64,000 nt of DNA from Lachnospiraceae bacterium (GCA_029225065.1 JAQXVT010000037.1:62001-126000); one strand, 5' to 3'; numbered from the stretch's first letter, positions 44,143-54,022 are shown. A program made the numbers and translations. The notes: generated by a model from the sequence alone, not told the origin.

Positions 44143-45492
44143 ATGAAAAAGGTAAGACAGAGATTTGTGCGTTTTTGTTCCGTACTGTTTTTACTGGCAG
44201 TGATCTGCATTCTGCCATCCGGGCATGCAGATGCGGCGACGCGAATCAAAGGAATTGACGTGTCGCGGTATCAGGGAACAATCAACTGGAAGGCAGTAAA
44301 ACAGGATGGAATCAAATTTACAATGATCGGTGTTGGATACGTCATTAACGGAAAAGAGCAGAGCGATCCGAAATTTGAGTACAACATCCGTAATGCAATC
44401 AAAAACAATGTAAATGTCGGCGTTTATATTTATTCCCATGCACACAATGTGAAGGAGGCAGAAAAAGAGGCCGCATTTGTGTTAAAGCAGATCAAAGGGT
44501 ACAAAATTTCTTATCCTGTGGCGTTTGATATCGAGGATGAAATCCATACAAAACTGACAACGAAGCAGCGCACGGATATCACACTGGCATTTCTACGCAA
44601 GATTGAGGCGGCAGGCTATTATCCGATGATTTATGCGAGCCAGAACTGGCTGTATGAGCGGATGGATTTAAGCCGCCTGACAAAATATGATAAGTGGGTG
44701 GCAAGATGGGCATCATCCTATTCATTCAGCCCGACTTCCATGTGGCAGCACAGCAGTACAGGAAGAGTAAAAGGCATCAGTACAGCGGTGGATCTCGACT
44801 ATGACCTGAGAGATTATACGAAGATTATCCGGCCGCGCACACAGCCGGGCACAGCTGAAAAAGAGACACCAGGCTGGCATAGCGACAAGTATGGTACCTG
44901 GTACGTAAAAACAGACGGAAGCCGTGTGACAAATACAAGGATGACAATCAGCGGAAAGACATACTATTTTGATTCCCTGGGTTATCGTGCCAGCGGCTGG
45001 CAGAAACTTGGAAAGAATTATTATTATTTCAGCCGTCAGACCGGCGCGATGCGCAAGACACCTGGCTGGTTTGAACTGAATGGAAAAACGTATTATCTGG
45101 ATGCAAACGGCGCGAGAAAGACAGGATGGATCAAAGTCGGAGGAGATACATATTATCTGAATTCAAACGGCGTAAAACAGACGGGCTGGCTGAAACTGAA
45201 CGGCAAAAAATATTTCTTAAAGCTGAAGACCGGAAAGATGCAAAAGGGCTGGCTGAAATATCAGGGCAAGACATTTTACTTTGCACAGCAGGACGGACGG
45301 ATGCGCACCGGCTGGCTGACGTTCGGCACGAAAAAGTATTACATTGCAAAAGACGGCAACCGTGCGGAGGGATGGACACAGATCAAAGGAAAATGGTATT
45401 ACTTCAATAAAAAGGACGGCGTGATGAAGCGCAGCTGCAAGGTTGGAAAATACATCTTTGACGCGAACGGTGTATGCCGGAATTATAAGTAG
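44143..45492 (+). CDS. Secreted GH25 lysozyme with cell-wall-binding repeats
   Basis: This 449-residue protein has a signal peptide (1-32, GHADAATR) and a GH25 muramidase domain (about 35-225). The catalytic acids include D39 (KGIDVSRYQG) and D129 with E131 (PVAFDIEDEI). The C-terminal half (about 255-449) has roughly nine copies of a 20-residue wall-binding repeat with pattern GW-K-GKTYYF-DG. It would cut beta-1,4 linkages in peptidoglycan at the surface. The repeats may bind choline or other wall polymers. It stands alone, with a good AAGGAG site. Confidence 0.93.
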   Translation: MKKVRQRFVRFCSVLFLLAVICILPSGHADAATRIKGIDVSRYQGTINWKAVKQDGIKFTMIGVGYVINGKEQSDPKFEYNIRNAIKNNVNVGVYIYSHAHNVKEAEKEAAFVLKQIKGYKISYPVAFDIEDEIHTKLTTKQRTDITLAFLRKIEAAGYYPMIYASQNWLYERMDLSRLTKYDKWVARWASSYSFSPTSMWQHSSTGRVKGISTAVDLDYDLRDYTKIIRPRTQPGTAEKETPGWHSDKYGTWYVKTDGSRVTNTRMTISGKTYYFDSLGYRASGWQKLGKNYYYFSRQTGAMRKTPGWFELNGKTYYLDANGARKTGWIKVGGDTYYLNSNGVKQTGWLKLNGKKYFLKLKTGKMQKGWLKYQGKTFYFAQQDGRMRTGWLTFGTKKYYIAKDGNRAEGWTQIKGKWYYFNKKDGVMKRSCKVGKYIFDANGVCRNYK

Positions 45493-45498
45493 TACCCG

Positions 45499-45527
45499 TT
45501 GCGTTTCAAAACAGCGCGTGCTATAAT
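45499..45527 (+). promoter_or_regulatory. gpmI promoter
   Basis: TTGCGT (45499-45504), a 17-base spacer and TATAAT (45522-45527). A 9-bp stem, TGCCGGGAA (45532-45540) with TTCCCGGCA (45575-45583), would sit at the very 5' end of the transcript. Confidence 0.72.
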
Positions 45528-45694
45528 ACATTGCCGGGAAGCAGAAAATGTGAGACGAAAGCGTTGAGGCATGTTTCCCGGCAGTAAAAAGAAAAATTCA
45601 CAACCAGACTCACAGGCGGGCGGTTGGCTGGCCCTAGGGTCAATAAGTAAAGACGGCGTGCAGCCAGATTACAGGAAAGATAAGGAGAAGAAAG

Positions 45695-47236
45695 ATGAGT
45701 AAAATTCCAGTAGTTTTAATGATTCTTGATGGATATGGACTGAACGAAAAGACAGAGGGCAATGCAATCGCGCTTGCAAAGACTCCGGTGATGGATGGGC
45801 TGATGGCAGATTATCCGTTTGTAAAAGGCTATGCGAGCGGACTTGCAGTAGGTCTTCCGGACGGACAGATGGGAAACTCTGAGGTAGGACATCTGAACAT
45901 GGGCGCAGGCCGCATCGTATACCAGGATCTGACCAGAATCACAAAAGAGATCGAGGACGGAGATTTCTTTGAGAACGCAGAGTTGAAGCGTGCAATGGAA
46001 AATGCAAAGGAGAATAATACGGCACTTCATATGTACGGTCTGCTCTCTGACGGTGGTGTACACAGCCACATTACACACGTTTATGCACTGCTTGAGATGG
46101 CAAAGCGCTACGGCCTGACGAAGGTGTATGTACACTGCTTCCTTGACGGAAGAGATACACCGCCGGCATCCGGAAAAGATTATGTACAGCAGCTTTCTGA
46201 CAAAATGCAGGAGATTGGTGTTGGTGAGATTGCAACCGTTATGGGACGTTACTATGCAATGGATCGTGACAATCGCTGGGATCGTGTTGAAAAGGCATAC
46301 CGCGCAATTGCATACGGCGAGGGTGATCAGGCAGCTTCCGGCGTAGAGGCAGTCGCACAGTCCTACGCAAAAGAGGTAACGGATGAGTTTGTGGTTCCGA
46401 CCGTTGTCATGAAAGACGGAAAGCCGGTTGCAACTGTTCAGGACGGCGATTCCATCATCTTCTTCAACTTCCGTCCGGACCGTGCAAGAGAGATCACCCG
46501 TACCTTCTGCTGCGATGAGTTTGACGGATTTGACCGCGGTGCACGCAGAAATGTCGTATACGTATGCTTCACCGAGTATGATGTGACGATCCCGAATAAA
46601 ACAGTTGCATTCAACAAGATTTCTCTGACCAATACTTTTGGAGAGTATCTGGCAGCACACAACATGACACAGGCAAGAATTGCCGAGACGGAGAAATACG
46701 CACATGTAACGTTCTTCTTCAACGGCGGTGTGGAGGCTCCGAACGAGGGTGAGGACCGTATTCTCGTAAAATCCCCAAAGGTAGCGACCTACGACCTGCA
46801 GCCGGAGATGAGCGTTTATGAGGTTTGCGACAAAGTGACGACCGCAATTACCTCCGGAAAATACGATGTGATCATCACAAACTTTGCAAACCCGGATATG
46901 GTAGGTCATACCGGTGTGATCCCGGCAGCTGTTAAGGCCATCGAGGCAGTCGATGAGTGTGTCGGCAAGGTAGTCGCAGCAGTCAAGGAGACCGGCGCGA
47001 AGCTCTTCATCTGCGCAGACCACGGAAATGCAGAGCAGATGATCGATTATGAGACAGGCGCACCGTTTACCGCACATACGACGAATCCGGTTCCGTTTAT
47101 CCTTGTAAACTGCGATCCGAAGTATACCCTGCGTGAGGGCGGACGTCTGGCAGATATCATCCCGACGCTGATCGAGCTGATGGGCATGGAGAAACCGGCT
47201 GAGATGACCGGAGAGTCTCTGCTCGTAGAAAAATAA
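45695..47236 (+). CDS. gpmI: Cofactor-independent phosphoglycerate mutase
   Basis: This 513-residue, Mn-dependent enzyme converts 3- to 2-phosphoglycerate. The phosphatase-domain residues are D12 (MILDGYG) and the phosphoserine S62 ([15 protein letters not shown]). The transferase domain has [11 protein letters not shown] and [15 protein letters not shown], and the C-terminal metal site has DMVGHTG and ADHGNAEQM. The start has AAGGAG 9 bases upstream. Codon bias is high like gapA. It is separate from the gapA block. Confidence 0.96.
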   Translation: MSKIPVVLMILDGYGLNEKTEGNAIALAKTPVMDGLMADYPFVKGYASGLAVGLPDGQMGNSEVGHLNMGAGRIVYQDLTRITKEIEDGDFFENAELKRAMENAKENNTALHMYGLLSDGGVHSHITHVYALLEMAKRYGLTKVYVHCFLDGRDTPPASGKDYVQQLSDKMQEIGVGEIATVMGRYYAMDRDNRWDRVEKAYRAIAYGEGDQAASGVEAVAQSYAKEVTDEFVVPTVVMKDGKPVATVQDGDSIIFFNFRPDRAREITRTFCCDEFDGFDRGARRNVVYVCFTEYDVTIPNKTVAFNKISLTNTFGEYLAAHNMTQARIAETEKYAHVTFFFNGGVEAPNEGEDRILVKSPKVATYDLQPEMSVYEVCDKVTTAITSGKYDVIITNFANPDMVGHTGVIPAAVKAIEAVDECVGKVVAAVKETGAKLFICADHGNAEQMIDYETGAPFTAHTTNPVPFILVNCDPKYTLREGGRLADIIPTLIELMGMEKPAEMTGESLLVEK

Positions 47237-47330
47237 AAAACACAGATTTCCTATATTCTTTTCACATTTCCGTCACAAAGATTGCGTATAGTGGAAGAAA
47301 CCAAACGAGAACAGGAAAGGGGATTTTTCC

Positions 47331-48839
47331 ATGACAGACCATAAAGAGAATCGTGAAAAGAAATTCGATAAGAAAAATAGAAAGCTGAATGCATGGAAGC
47401 GGTATGGCGCGCTTATGATGGCGGGCGTACTGCTTGCAGGCACTTCTGCAGTATCGGCATCCATATATGCAGGAAATGTGCAGGCGGAGGAAGAGACCGA
47501 GGCTGAGACCGAAAAGCGCGTCACCTTAAATATTGCAGGCGATAAAAAGGATGACGCCACAACAGAAGAAGCTGATGCTGAGACGGAAACAGAGACGGAA
47601 ACCGAGACTGAAACAGAAACGGAGACCGAAACGGAGACCGAGACAAAAGAAACATACGAGCCGATCGAGGAGGCTGCATCTTCCGTTGGCAGCGGAATCG
47701 TGACGACCGATGTCTCAGAAGTCGTAGAAAATGCGATGCCGTCGATCGTCGCAATTACCCGCAAATCCATGCAGGAGATCGAGACCTACTATTATGGTAC
47801 ACAGGAATATGAGGTCAGCGGTGCGGCATCCGGTATCATCATCGCACAGAATGACGAAGAACTTCTAATTGCGACCAACAGCCATGTGGTGAAAGATTCG
47901 ACCGAATTAAATGTCTGCTTTTCTGTAGATGCGGAAGACGCGGATGATCTTGTTGCCCCGGCAAAGATAAAAGGAATGGATACGGGAAATGAACTGGCAG
48001 TTGTAGCCGTTCAGCTTTCTGACATTCCGGAGGAAGTGAGATCGCAGCTGCGGATTGCAAAGCTTGGCAGCTCTGATAATCTGAAAGTCGGACAGGCAGC
48101 TGTTGCGATCGGAAATGCACTTGGATATGGTCAGAATGTAACCAGCGGCATTATCAGCGCATTGAACCGCCCGATTACGATCGACGATTTCTCAAAAGAG
48201 GTTATTGTAACGGATGCAGCAATTAACTTTGGCAACAGCGGCGGAGCACTGCTCAATGCCAAGGGAGAAGTGATTGGTATCAATGTAGCAAAAGAAGCTG
48301 GTGAGGGCAGCGACAGCATGGGCTATGCAATCCCGATTGATACGGCCATTCCGATTCTCAATGAACTGGTCAACCGTGAGACGAGAGATCAGCTTTCCAA
48401 TAGTGACAGAGGCTACATGGGTGCTACCGTAGTCAATGTCTCCGATGATGCAAAGGATCTTTACAATATGCCGGAGGGAGCATTCGTGTATGAAGTAGCA
48501 GAAGGTTCTGCAGCCGAGGCGGCAGGCATCAAGAAGGGTGACATCATTACGAAGTTTGACGGCATGAGTGTTTCCAGTTCTTCCGATCTGATTGATAAGA
48601 TGAGTTATTACAAGGTCGGCGAGACTGTCACAGTAGAAGTGCAGACTGCAAACGGCGGCGACTATGAAGCCCGTGAAGTGGAAATCACATTGCAGGAAGG
48701 CGGAAGTGCAGTGGAGGATGATGCCGATGCGCAGGAAGCACCGTCAGACGGTCAGGATGACGAGTTTGGAACAGATGGAAATATGTTTCAGATGATTCCG
48801 GACTGGGGTTCATCGGATGAGGACAATGGGTCGTTCTAA
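47331..48839 (+). CDS. HtrA/DegP-like membrane-anchored serine protease with Glu at the expected Asp
   Basis: This 502-residue protein has a basic cytoplasmic N-terminus, one membrane segment (about 26-46), an acidic Glu-Thr repeat (about 84-106), a trypsin-like domain (about 125-345), one PDZ domain (about 370-460) and an acidic tail. The triad is H185 (ATNSHVV) and S303 (INFGNSGGALLN), but the usual Asp of DLAV is E221 (NELAVVAV). It would degrade misfolded proteins outside the membrane. The substitution could slow or change catalysis. Single-gene unit after gpmI; no strong promoter was recognised in the 94-base gap. Confidence 0.9.
   Translation: MTDHKENREKKFDKKNRKLNAWKRYGALMMAGVLLAGTSAVSASIYAGNVQAEEETEAETEKRVTLNIAGDKKDDATTEEADAETETETETETETETETETETETKETYEPIEEAASSVGSGIVTTDVSEVVENAMPSIVAITRKSMQEIETYYYGTQEYEVSGAASGIIIAQNDEELLIATNSHVVKDSTELNVCFSVDAEDADDLVAPAKIKGMDTGNELAVVAVQLSDIPEEVRSQLRIAKLGSSDNLKVGQAAVAIGNALGYGQNVTSGIISALNRPITIDDFSKEVIVTDAAINFGNSGGALLNAKGEVIGINVAKEAGEGSDSMGYAIPIDTAIPILNELVNRETRDQLSNSDRGYMGATVVNVSDDAKDLYNMPEGAFVYEVAEGSAAEAAGIKKGDIITKFDGMSVSSSSDLIDKMSYYKVGETVTVEVQTANGGDYEAREVEITLQEGGSAVEDDADAQEAPSDGQDDEFGTDGNMFQMIPDWGSSDEDNGSF
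47579..47646 (+). repeat. Hexanucleotide-like tandem repeat encoding Glu-Thr
   Basis: About eleven near-identical GARACN units encode alternating Glu and Thr between the membrane anchor and the protease domain of the HtrA protein. The synonymous third positions vary (GAA/GAG, ACA/ACG/ACC/ACT), so the tract is not perfectly repetitive DNA and may be more stable than a pure repeat. Confidence 0.8.
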
Positions 48840-48889
48840 CCGAGCTTGGCATGTCACGGACTGAATATATATCTCGTAAAATATTATTG

Positions 48890-49066
48890 TAAGATTAAAG
48901 CAATCATGATATTGTTGCGCATAACAGGACACGGGCGGGGATTGTCTTAGTTGTCCACAAGTCTGCGACAGTTGTCTGATTCAGGGAGGATGTAATCCGA
49001 ACTGAGCGGACAGCTGCCGGAAAGACTAGGTGGTACAACGAAGCAGTCATCCGTCCGTGTTTGTTT
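48890..49066 (+). promoter_or_regulatory. T-box-like leader upstream of enolase
   Basis: The core CTAGGTGGTACAACG (about 49027-49041) resembles the T-box consensus AGGGTGGTACCGCG. CATCCGTCC follows where the antiterminator's 3' arm belongs (GG pairs with CC, ACG with CGT), and a T-rich stretch comes next. GAACTGAG before it is also common in T-box leaders. The UGGU would pair with a tRNA end whose discriminator is A. I cannot place Stem I or a specifier codon with confidence. No synthetase or amino-acid gene follows; enolase starts about 250 bases on. It may be decayed or orphan. Confidence 0.35.
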
Positions 49067-49322
49067 TGAATACAAATTTAACACCAAATATAATGTGAAA
49101 ATAAGGAATTTAAACACAGACAGAGTGAAAAAACTCCTGTGGGACATACTGTTCATAGAGAACTGATCGATCATTGCGAAATAACGATAGTATACCAGAA
49201 GGAATGGAAAATTTTTTCTGATAAGGGATGGAGCAGTTATTTGATTATGAGAATGAGAATAGCTGTTTTAAATTATCGTTACCTAAGGAATGGAAGATGG
49301 GATATGACGCAGGAGGTTTTTT

Positions 49323-50627
49323 ATGTGTAATTATATGGCGATTACGGATGTGTTTGCGCGGGAGATTCTGGATTCGCGTGGAAATCCTACAGTGGAAGTA
49401 GAACTTATGACAGAGGATGGCAGTGTCGGGAGGGCTGCGGTACCGTCCGGGGCTTCGACAGGGGAGCATGAGGCAGTGGAACTGCGGGACGGGGAGCAGC
49501 GGTACGGAGGTCTTGGTGTAGAGCAGGCATGCCATTACGTCAATACGCAGCTTGCGGATGCGGTGATCGGAGAAAATGTATACGCACAGCGGACGATCGA
49601 CCGGATCCTTTGCAGAGAGGATGGAACACGGACAAAGGAAAGACTTGGCGCGAATGGGATACTCGGTGTGTCGATGGCAACGGCAGCAGCTGCAGCACAG
49701 TCATTGGACCTTCCACTGTTTCGTTATCTTGGCGGAGCCTGCGCGAACCGTCTGCCTGTGCCCATGATGAATATTTTAAACGGGGGCTGCCATGCGGACA
49801 ACACCGTAGATCTGCAGGAGTTTATGATTATGCCGGTCGGATCAGCCGGATATGCGGATGGGCTGCGGATGGGAGCGGAAATTTATCATGCGCTGAAGAG
49901 CTTGCTGAAAGAGCGAGGTCTTGCGACGGGAGTCGGGGACGAGGGAGGATTTGCGCCGGATCTTCCGGACGCGGATGCGGTGCTTACCTTAATCTGCGAG
50001 GCAGTGCAGCGGGCCGGATATGACATGGAAAAGGATGTCGTGTTTGCGCTTGACGTGGCGGCGAGTGAGCTGTATCAGAAAGAGAGAGGGCGCTACTGTT
50101 TTCCTGGAGAGAGCAGACTGAAAGGGCAGGAGGTAAGCAGAGATACCGAGCAGATGATCACTTACCTGGAGCAGCTCTGCAGCCGTTTCCCGATCCGGTC
50201 GATCGAGGACGGGCTGGATGAAAATGACTGGGAGGGCTGGACGGAACTGACGAATCGGATCGGAGCGCGTGTGCAGCTGGTGGGCGATGACCTGTTTGTG
50301 ACAAACAAGGAGCGGCTGGCAGAGGGGATCGCAAGGAGGGCTGCAAATGCGGTGCTGGTCAAGGTAAACCAGATCGGTACGCTGACGGAGGCATTTGATA
50401 CGATGGATCTGGCGAGACAGAATGGTTACCGCTGTATCGTTTCACACCGTTCAGGAGAGACAGAGGATACGGCAATCGCGGATATCGCGGTGGCAGTCGG
50501 TGCCGGTCAGATCAAGACAGGAGCGCCGTGCCGTACGGAGCGTGTGGCAAAATATAATCAGCTGCTGCGGATTGAGGATGCGATCGGGTACGGAGCGGTG
50601 TACGAGTCACCGTTTGAACGCAAATAG
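49323..50627 (+). CDS. eno: Enolase, unusual codon use
   Basis: This 434-residue enzyme dehydrates 2-phosphoglycerate to phosphoenolpyruvate. Family residues are present: [48 protein letters not shown] (with Cys-His where Ala-His is usual), [44 protein letters not shown] and [10 protein letters not shown]. The catalytic Glu and Lys and the substrate-binding His are intact. AGGAGG lies just before the ATG. Unlike gapA, pgk, tpiA and gpmI, it uses many CGG, GGG, GCG and CTG codons, so it is probably not highly expressed. It may be a second enolase. Confidence 0.92.
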   Translation: MCNYMAITDVFAREILDSRGNPTVEVELMTEDGSVGRAAVPSGASTGEHEAVELRDGEQRYGGLGVEQACHYVNTQLADAVIGENVYAQRTIDRILCREDGTRTKERLGANGILGVSMATAAAAAQSLDLPLFRYLGGACANRLPVPMMNILNGGCHADNTVDLQEFMIMPVGSAGYADGLRMGAEIYHALKSLLKERGLATGVGDEGGFAPDLPDADAVLTLICEAVQRAGYDMEKDVVFALDVAASELYQKERGRYCFPGESRLKGQEVSRDTEQMITYLEQLCSRFPIRSIEDGLDENDWEGWTELTNRIGARVQLVGDDLFVTNKERLAEGIARRAANAVLVKVNQIGTLTEAFDTMDLARQNGYRCIVSHRSGETEDTAIADIAVAVGAGQIKTGAPCRTERVAKYNQLLRIEDAIGYGAVYESPFERK

Positions 50628-50742
50628 ACATTTTCTCATTTCAAGTGTGCGAAGTGACTGCGCTTATGAGTAAGTGGTGAAGCAGATTGTAAATACCTGT
50701 TCTGGCCGAGCAGATTTGGATGCTAATTCATAGAAAAAACAG

Positions 50743-50771
50743 TTGAAATATTAAATGTCCTGTGATACACT
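50743..50771 (+). promoter_or_regulatory. secG promoter
   Basis: TTGAAA (50743-50748), a 17-base spacer and TACACT (50766-50771), 32 bases before the secG start. Between eno and this promoter lies a degenerate copy of the TTATGAG...AGCGGAT module (about 50640-50705). Confidence 0.7.
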
Positions 50772-50803
50772 GAACATGTTTGACGTAGGAGGTGTAGTGT
50801 ACC

Positions 50804-51031
50804 GTGAGAACTTTTATTACCATTATTTTTGTGCTGGTATGCATTGCATTGACGGTGGTTGTTCTGGCTCAGCAGGGAAAAGACGCAGGACTGGGCGCGA
50901 TCGGTGGTATCGGAGATACTTACTGGAGCAAGAATAAATCACGTTCCATGGAAGGAAAGCTGGTTCAGTTTACGACGATTCTGGCCGTATTATTTATCGT
51001 GCTTGCCGTTATTCTGAATTTGAATTTCTAA
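50804..51031 (+). CDS. secG: Preprotein translocase subunit SecG, GTG start
   Basis: This 75-residue protein starts at GTG 50804 behind AGGAGG. It has two membrane segments (about 3-21 and 54-73) with the family's cytoplasmic loop VVLAQQGKDAGLGAIGGIGD between them. It assists SecYEG export. It heads the conserved secG-rnr-smpB-ssrA group. Confidence 0.92.
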   Translation: MRTFITIIFVLVCIALTVVVLAQQGKDAGLGAIGGIGDTYWSKNKSRSMEGKLVQFTTILAVLFIVLAVILNLNF

Positions 51032-51107
51032 ATCACAGGTTGGATTGATTCGGCTGCGAGGCAGAGCATTTTTGTTTGGCCGGCAGGAACCTGTGTTTCC
51101 AAAGAGG

Positions 51108-51146
51108 CGGAGGACTGATGCAGATGCACCGGTCCTTTTCTTTTTA
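51108..51146 (+). terminator. Terminator after secG
   Basis: AGGACTG (51111-51117) pairs with CGGTCCT (51130-51136), followed by TTTCTTTTT. Confidence 0.65.
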
Positions 51147-51152
51147 ACCTCT

Positions 51153-51222
51153 CTCATAAGGAGGGACCCGCTTGCGGGAGGATTCCTTATGAGCCTGTGA
51201 GCAGCGAAGCGGACCCGGAATA
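51153..51222. repeat. CATAAGGA hairpin plus AGCGGA module
   Basis: CTCATAAGGA (51153-51162) and TCCTTATGAG (51184-51193) form a 10-bp stem with inner CCCGC/GCGGG (51167-51178). A degenerate second module (AGCGAAGCGGACCC) follows. Same two-module arrangement as at 11831-11904. Confidence 0.75.
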
Positions 51223-51277
51223 TCTATTTGATTTGAATCAGAAACAAAGAGTAGGACAGAAAAGCAGAGAGAAAAAT

Positions 51278-53422
51278 ATGAAACAGACAGAAGAACAGTT
51301 TGAACGCCGCAAAAAGGTGATTCATGATATGTTATGTGATAAGCAGTATGTGCCGATGAAATTAAAAGAGATGGCGATGCTGCTTCAGATACCGAAGGAA
51401 AACCGCCAGGAATTAAAAGATGTATTGGATGCATTGATTCTGGAGGGAAAGGCGGAGGTATCCGTAAAAGGAAAATACCGCAAATCCACCGCAAAATATG
51501 TGGTGGGCCGTTTTATTGCACATCCGCGAGGATTTGGGTTTGTGGAAGTCGAAGACCGAGAGGAAGATATTTTTATTGCGGAGGAGCATATCGGCGGTGC
51601 ACTGCATGAAGATACGGTGCGGGTGCTGCTGCTTCCGCCGTCTTCCGGAAAACGGCAGGAAGGCGCGGTTGTGCAGATCCTGGAGCATGGTATCCGTGAA
51701 CTGATCGGTACGTACCAGAAGGGGCGCGGCGGCTATGGTTTCGTAATTCCGGACAATCAGCGCATCACAACGGATGTCTTTGTGGCGGAAGAACGAAGCA
51801 AGGGCGCCGTGAGCGGTCATAAAGTGAAGGTGGAGATTCTTTCGTACGGAGATAAGGATCACAAGCCGGAGGGAAAGGTGACAGAGATCATTGGTCATAT
51901 TCAGGATCCGGGTACGGATATCTTATCGGTTGTATATGCATATGATCTTCCGAATGAATTTTCGGAAAAGGCGATGCGTCAGGCAGAGCGCGTGCCGGAG
52001 AAAGTGCAGGAAAGCGATCTGGAGGGAAGAACGGATCTGCGCGGCGTGCAGATGGTGACGATTGACGGGGAGGATGCGAAGGACCTCGATGATGCGGTTT
52101 CCCTTACATTTGATGGGACGCATTATCATCTTGGTGTGCACATCGCAGATGTGGCAAATTATGTGCAGGAGAAGAGTGTACTGGACCGGGAGGCATTTGC
52201 ACGCGGAACGAGCGTATATCTTGCAGACCGCGTGATTCCGATGCTGCCGCAGCGGCTCTCAAACGGCATCTGCTCGTTAAATGCGGGTGAGGATCGTCTT
52301 GCAATGAGCGTGCTCATGGAGATCGACGAAAAAGGCACCATTCTTTCTCACGAAATCGTGGAATCCGTGATCCGTGTTGACCGAAGGATGTCGTACACGG
52401 AAGTGAAAAAGATTCTGGAGGATCATGATGCGCAGCTGTGCGAAATGTGCGCACCGCTTGTACCGATGTTTGAGCAGATGGCAGTCCTTTCCGGAATTTT
52501 GCGTGAGAAGCGGAGAAAACGCGGGGCCATCGATTTTGATTTCCCGGAGGCGAAGATCATTCTTGACGAAAAAGGGATTCCGGTTGAAATCCGCGCTTAT
52601 GACCGGAATACTGCCACAAAGATGATCGAAGATTTTATGCTGGCGGCAAATGAGACGGTTGCAGAAGATTTTTACTGGCAGCAGATTCCATTTCTTTACC
52701 GGACCCACGATATGCCGGAACCGGATCGAATCCGGCAGCTTTCATCCTTTACTGCCGGTTTTGGCTACGGATTAAAAGGAATTTCAGATGAGGTGCATCC
52801 AAAGGAGATCCAGAAGCTGCTTGAAAAGATTGCAGATACGCCGGAAGAGCGGATGGTCAGCAGGCTTGTGCTGCGCTCGATGAAGCAGGCACAGTATACA
52901 CCGGAGTGCAGCTGGCATTTTGGCCTTGCAGCGAAATATTACTGTCATTTTACCTCTCCGATCCGCCGTTATCCGGATCTGCAGATCCACCGCATTATTA
53001 AAGAGGTGCTGCGCGGACGGATGAAAGAGGAGCGGATCACGCATTACGCGGAACTTCTGCCGTCAGTCGCGGAGCACTGCAGTCAGACGGAGCGCCGTGC
53101 GGATGAGGCGGAGCGCGAGACAGTGAAAATGAAGAAGGCCGAGTACATGGAGCGTCACATTGGCGAGGAGTTTGATGCGGTTGTTTCAGGAATTACATCC
53201 TATGGCATCTATGCAGAGCTTCCGAATACGGTGGAGGGACTGATTCATGTAAGCAAAATGTACGATGACCGGTATTATTATAAAGAAGAAACGTATGAAA
53301 TGTATGGAATTGACACCGGGCGTGTCTTCCGGCTCGGAGATCCGGTTCATGTGCGTGTGATCGACGCGAATAAGGCGCAGAAAACTGTGGATTTTGAACT
53401 GGCGGAGCATTCGGAAATATAA
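51278..53422 (+). CDS. rnr: Ribonuclease R
   Basis: This 714-residue 3'-5' exoribonuclease is read from ATG 51278; the frame from GTG 51197 runs through repeat sequence. Domains in order: winged helix (1-70), two cold-shock domains (about 78-135 and 142-205, RFIAHPRGFGFVEVED and KGRGGYGFVIPDNQ), RNB catalytic domain (about 250-600) with acids in TIDGEDAKDLDDAVSL, and an S1 domain (about 630-710, VVSGITSYGIYAELPNTVEG). It degrades structured RNA and, with tmRNA-SmpB, non-stop mRNAs, which fits its neighbours. The ribosome site is weak. Confidence 0.96.
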   Translation: MKQTEEQFERRKKVIHDMLCDKQYVPMKLKEMAMLLQIPKENRQELKDVLDALILEGKAEVSVKGKYRKSTAKYVVGRFIAHPRGFGFVEVEDREEDIFIAEEHIGGALHEDTVRVLLLPPSSGKRQEGAVVQILEHGIRELIGTYQKGRGGYGFVIPDNQRITTDVFVAEERSKGAVSGHKVKVEILSYGDKDHKPEGKVTEIIGHIQDPGTDILSVVYAYDLPNEFSEKAMRQAERVPEKVQESDLEGRTDLRGVQMVTIDGEDAKDLDDAVSLTFDGTHYHLGVHIADVANYVQEKSVLDREAFARGTSVYLADRVIPMLPQRLSNGICSLNAGEDRLAMSVLMEIDEKGTILSHEIVESVIRVDRRMSYTEVKKILEDHDAQLCEMCAPLVPMFEQMAVLSGILREKRRKRGAIDFDFPEAKIILDEKGIPVEIRAYDRNTATKMIEDFMLAANETVAEDFYWQQIPFLYRTHDMPEPDRIRQLSSFTAGFGYGLKGISDEVHPKEIQKLLEKIADTPEERMVSRLVLRSMKQAQYTPECSWHFGLAAKYYCHFTSPIRRYPDLQIHRIIKEVLRGRMKEERITHYAELLPSVAEHCSQTERRADEAERETVKMKKAEYMERHIGEEFDAVVSGITSYGIYAELPNTVEGLIHVSKMYDDRYYYKEETYEMYGIDTGRVFRLGDPVHVRVIDANKAQKTVDFELAEHSEI

Positions 53423-53459
53423 ATATGAATGCAGATAAGCATTCTCCTGCTTCAAGTGC

Positions 53460-53479
53460 GCGGATTGTGGATAATCCGC
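53460..53479. repeat. AGCGGAT-type hairpin copy before smpB
   Basis: GCGGATT (53460-53466) and AATCCGC (53473-53479) form a perfect 7-bp stem between rnr and smpB. The flanks are similar to other copies (TCAAGTGCG before and CTTTAC after). Confidence 0.6.
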
Positions 53480-53560
53480 TTTACTGCAGGCTTTACACAT
53501 TCGCAAGTGATAAAGGAATGGCAAGGCGGAAAGCAGATCCGCCTGAGAGGGGGAATCGAC

Positions 53561-54022
53561 ATGGCAGATGCAGGCAAACTGATTGCGAACAATAAAAAGG
53601 CATACCATGATTATTTTATCGAAGAAAAATATGAGGCAGGCATCTCACTTCACGGCACGGAGGTAAAATCCCTGCGTATGGGAAAATGCAGTATCAAAGA
53701 GTCTTTTATCCGAATTGAAAACGGAGAGGTGCTGATTTATGGCATGCACATCAGCCCGTATGAAAAGGGCAATATTTTCAACAAGGATCCGCTGCGTGTG
53801 AAAAAACTGTTGCTTCATAAGCAGGAAATTAATAAAATGCTCGGAAAGATTGCGGAGAAGGGCTATACCCTTGTGCCGCTGCGTGTTTATTTCAAGGGCA
53901 GTCTCGCTAAAGTGGAAATCGGGCTGGCAAAAGGAAAGAAGCTCTATGATAAGCGGCAGGATATCGCAAAGAAGGATCAGAGACGCGAGGCGGAGAAGGA
54001 ATTTAAGGTGCGGAATCTGTAG
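53561..54022 (+). CDS. smpB: SsrA-binding protein SmpB
   Basis: This 153-residue protein is read from ATG 53561 behind GAGAGGGGG. It has the beta-barrel N-terminus ([39 protein letters not shown]), [20 protein letters not shown], and the basic tail ([31 protein letters not shown]). It binds tmRNA and brings it to stalled ribosomes. It lies about 250 bases upstream of the tmRNA gene itself. Confidence 0.96.
   Translation: MADAGKLIANNKKAYHDYFIEEKYEAGISLHGTEVKSLRMGKCSIKESFIRIENGEVLIYGMHISPYEKGNIFNKDPLRVKKLLLHKQEINKMLGKIAEKGYTLVPLRVYFKGSLAKVEIGLAKGKKLYDKRQDIAKKDQRREAEKEFKVRNL

Noticed and set aside
45600..45660. tRNA-like fold in the gpmI leader
   Set aside because: GGTTGGCTGGCCC and nearby pairing hinted at a cloverleaf, but no T-arm TTCGA or acceptor stem could be built.
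45716..47077. 453-codon open frame on the - strand opposite gpmI
   Set aside because: It is a shadow of the biased codon use of gpmI. The translation is Cys/His-rich without domain features and has no ribosome site.
49228..49330. Short frame before eno beginning MEQLFDYENENSCF
   Set aside because: The first 30 residues look protein-like, but it has no ribosome site and runs into eno in another frame. It could be the stub of a lost gene; not supportable as a CDS.
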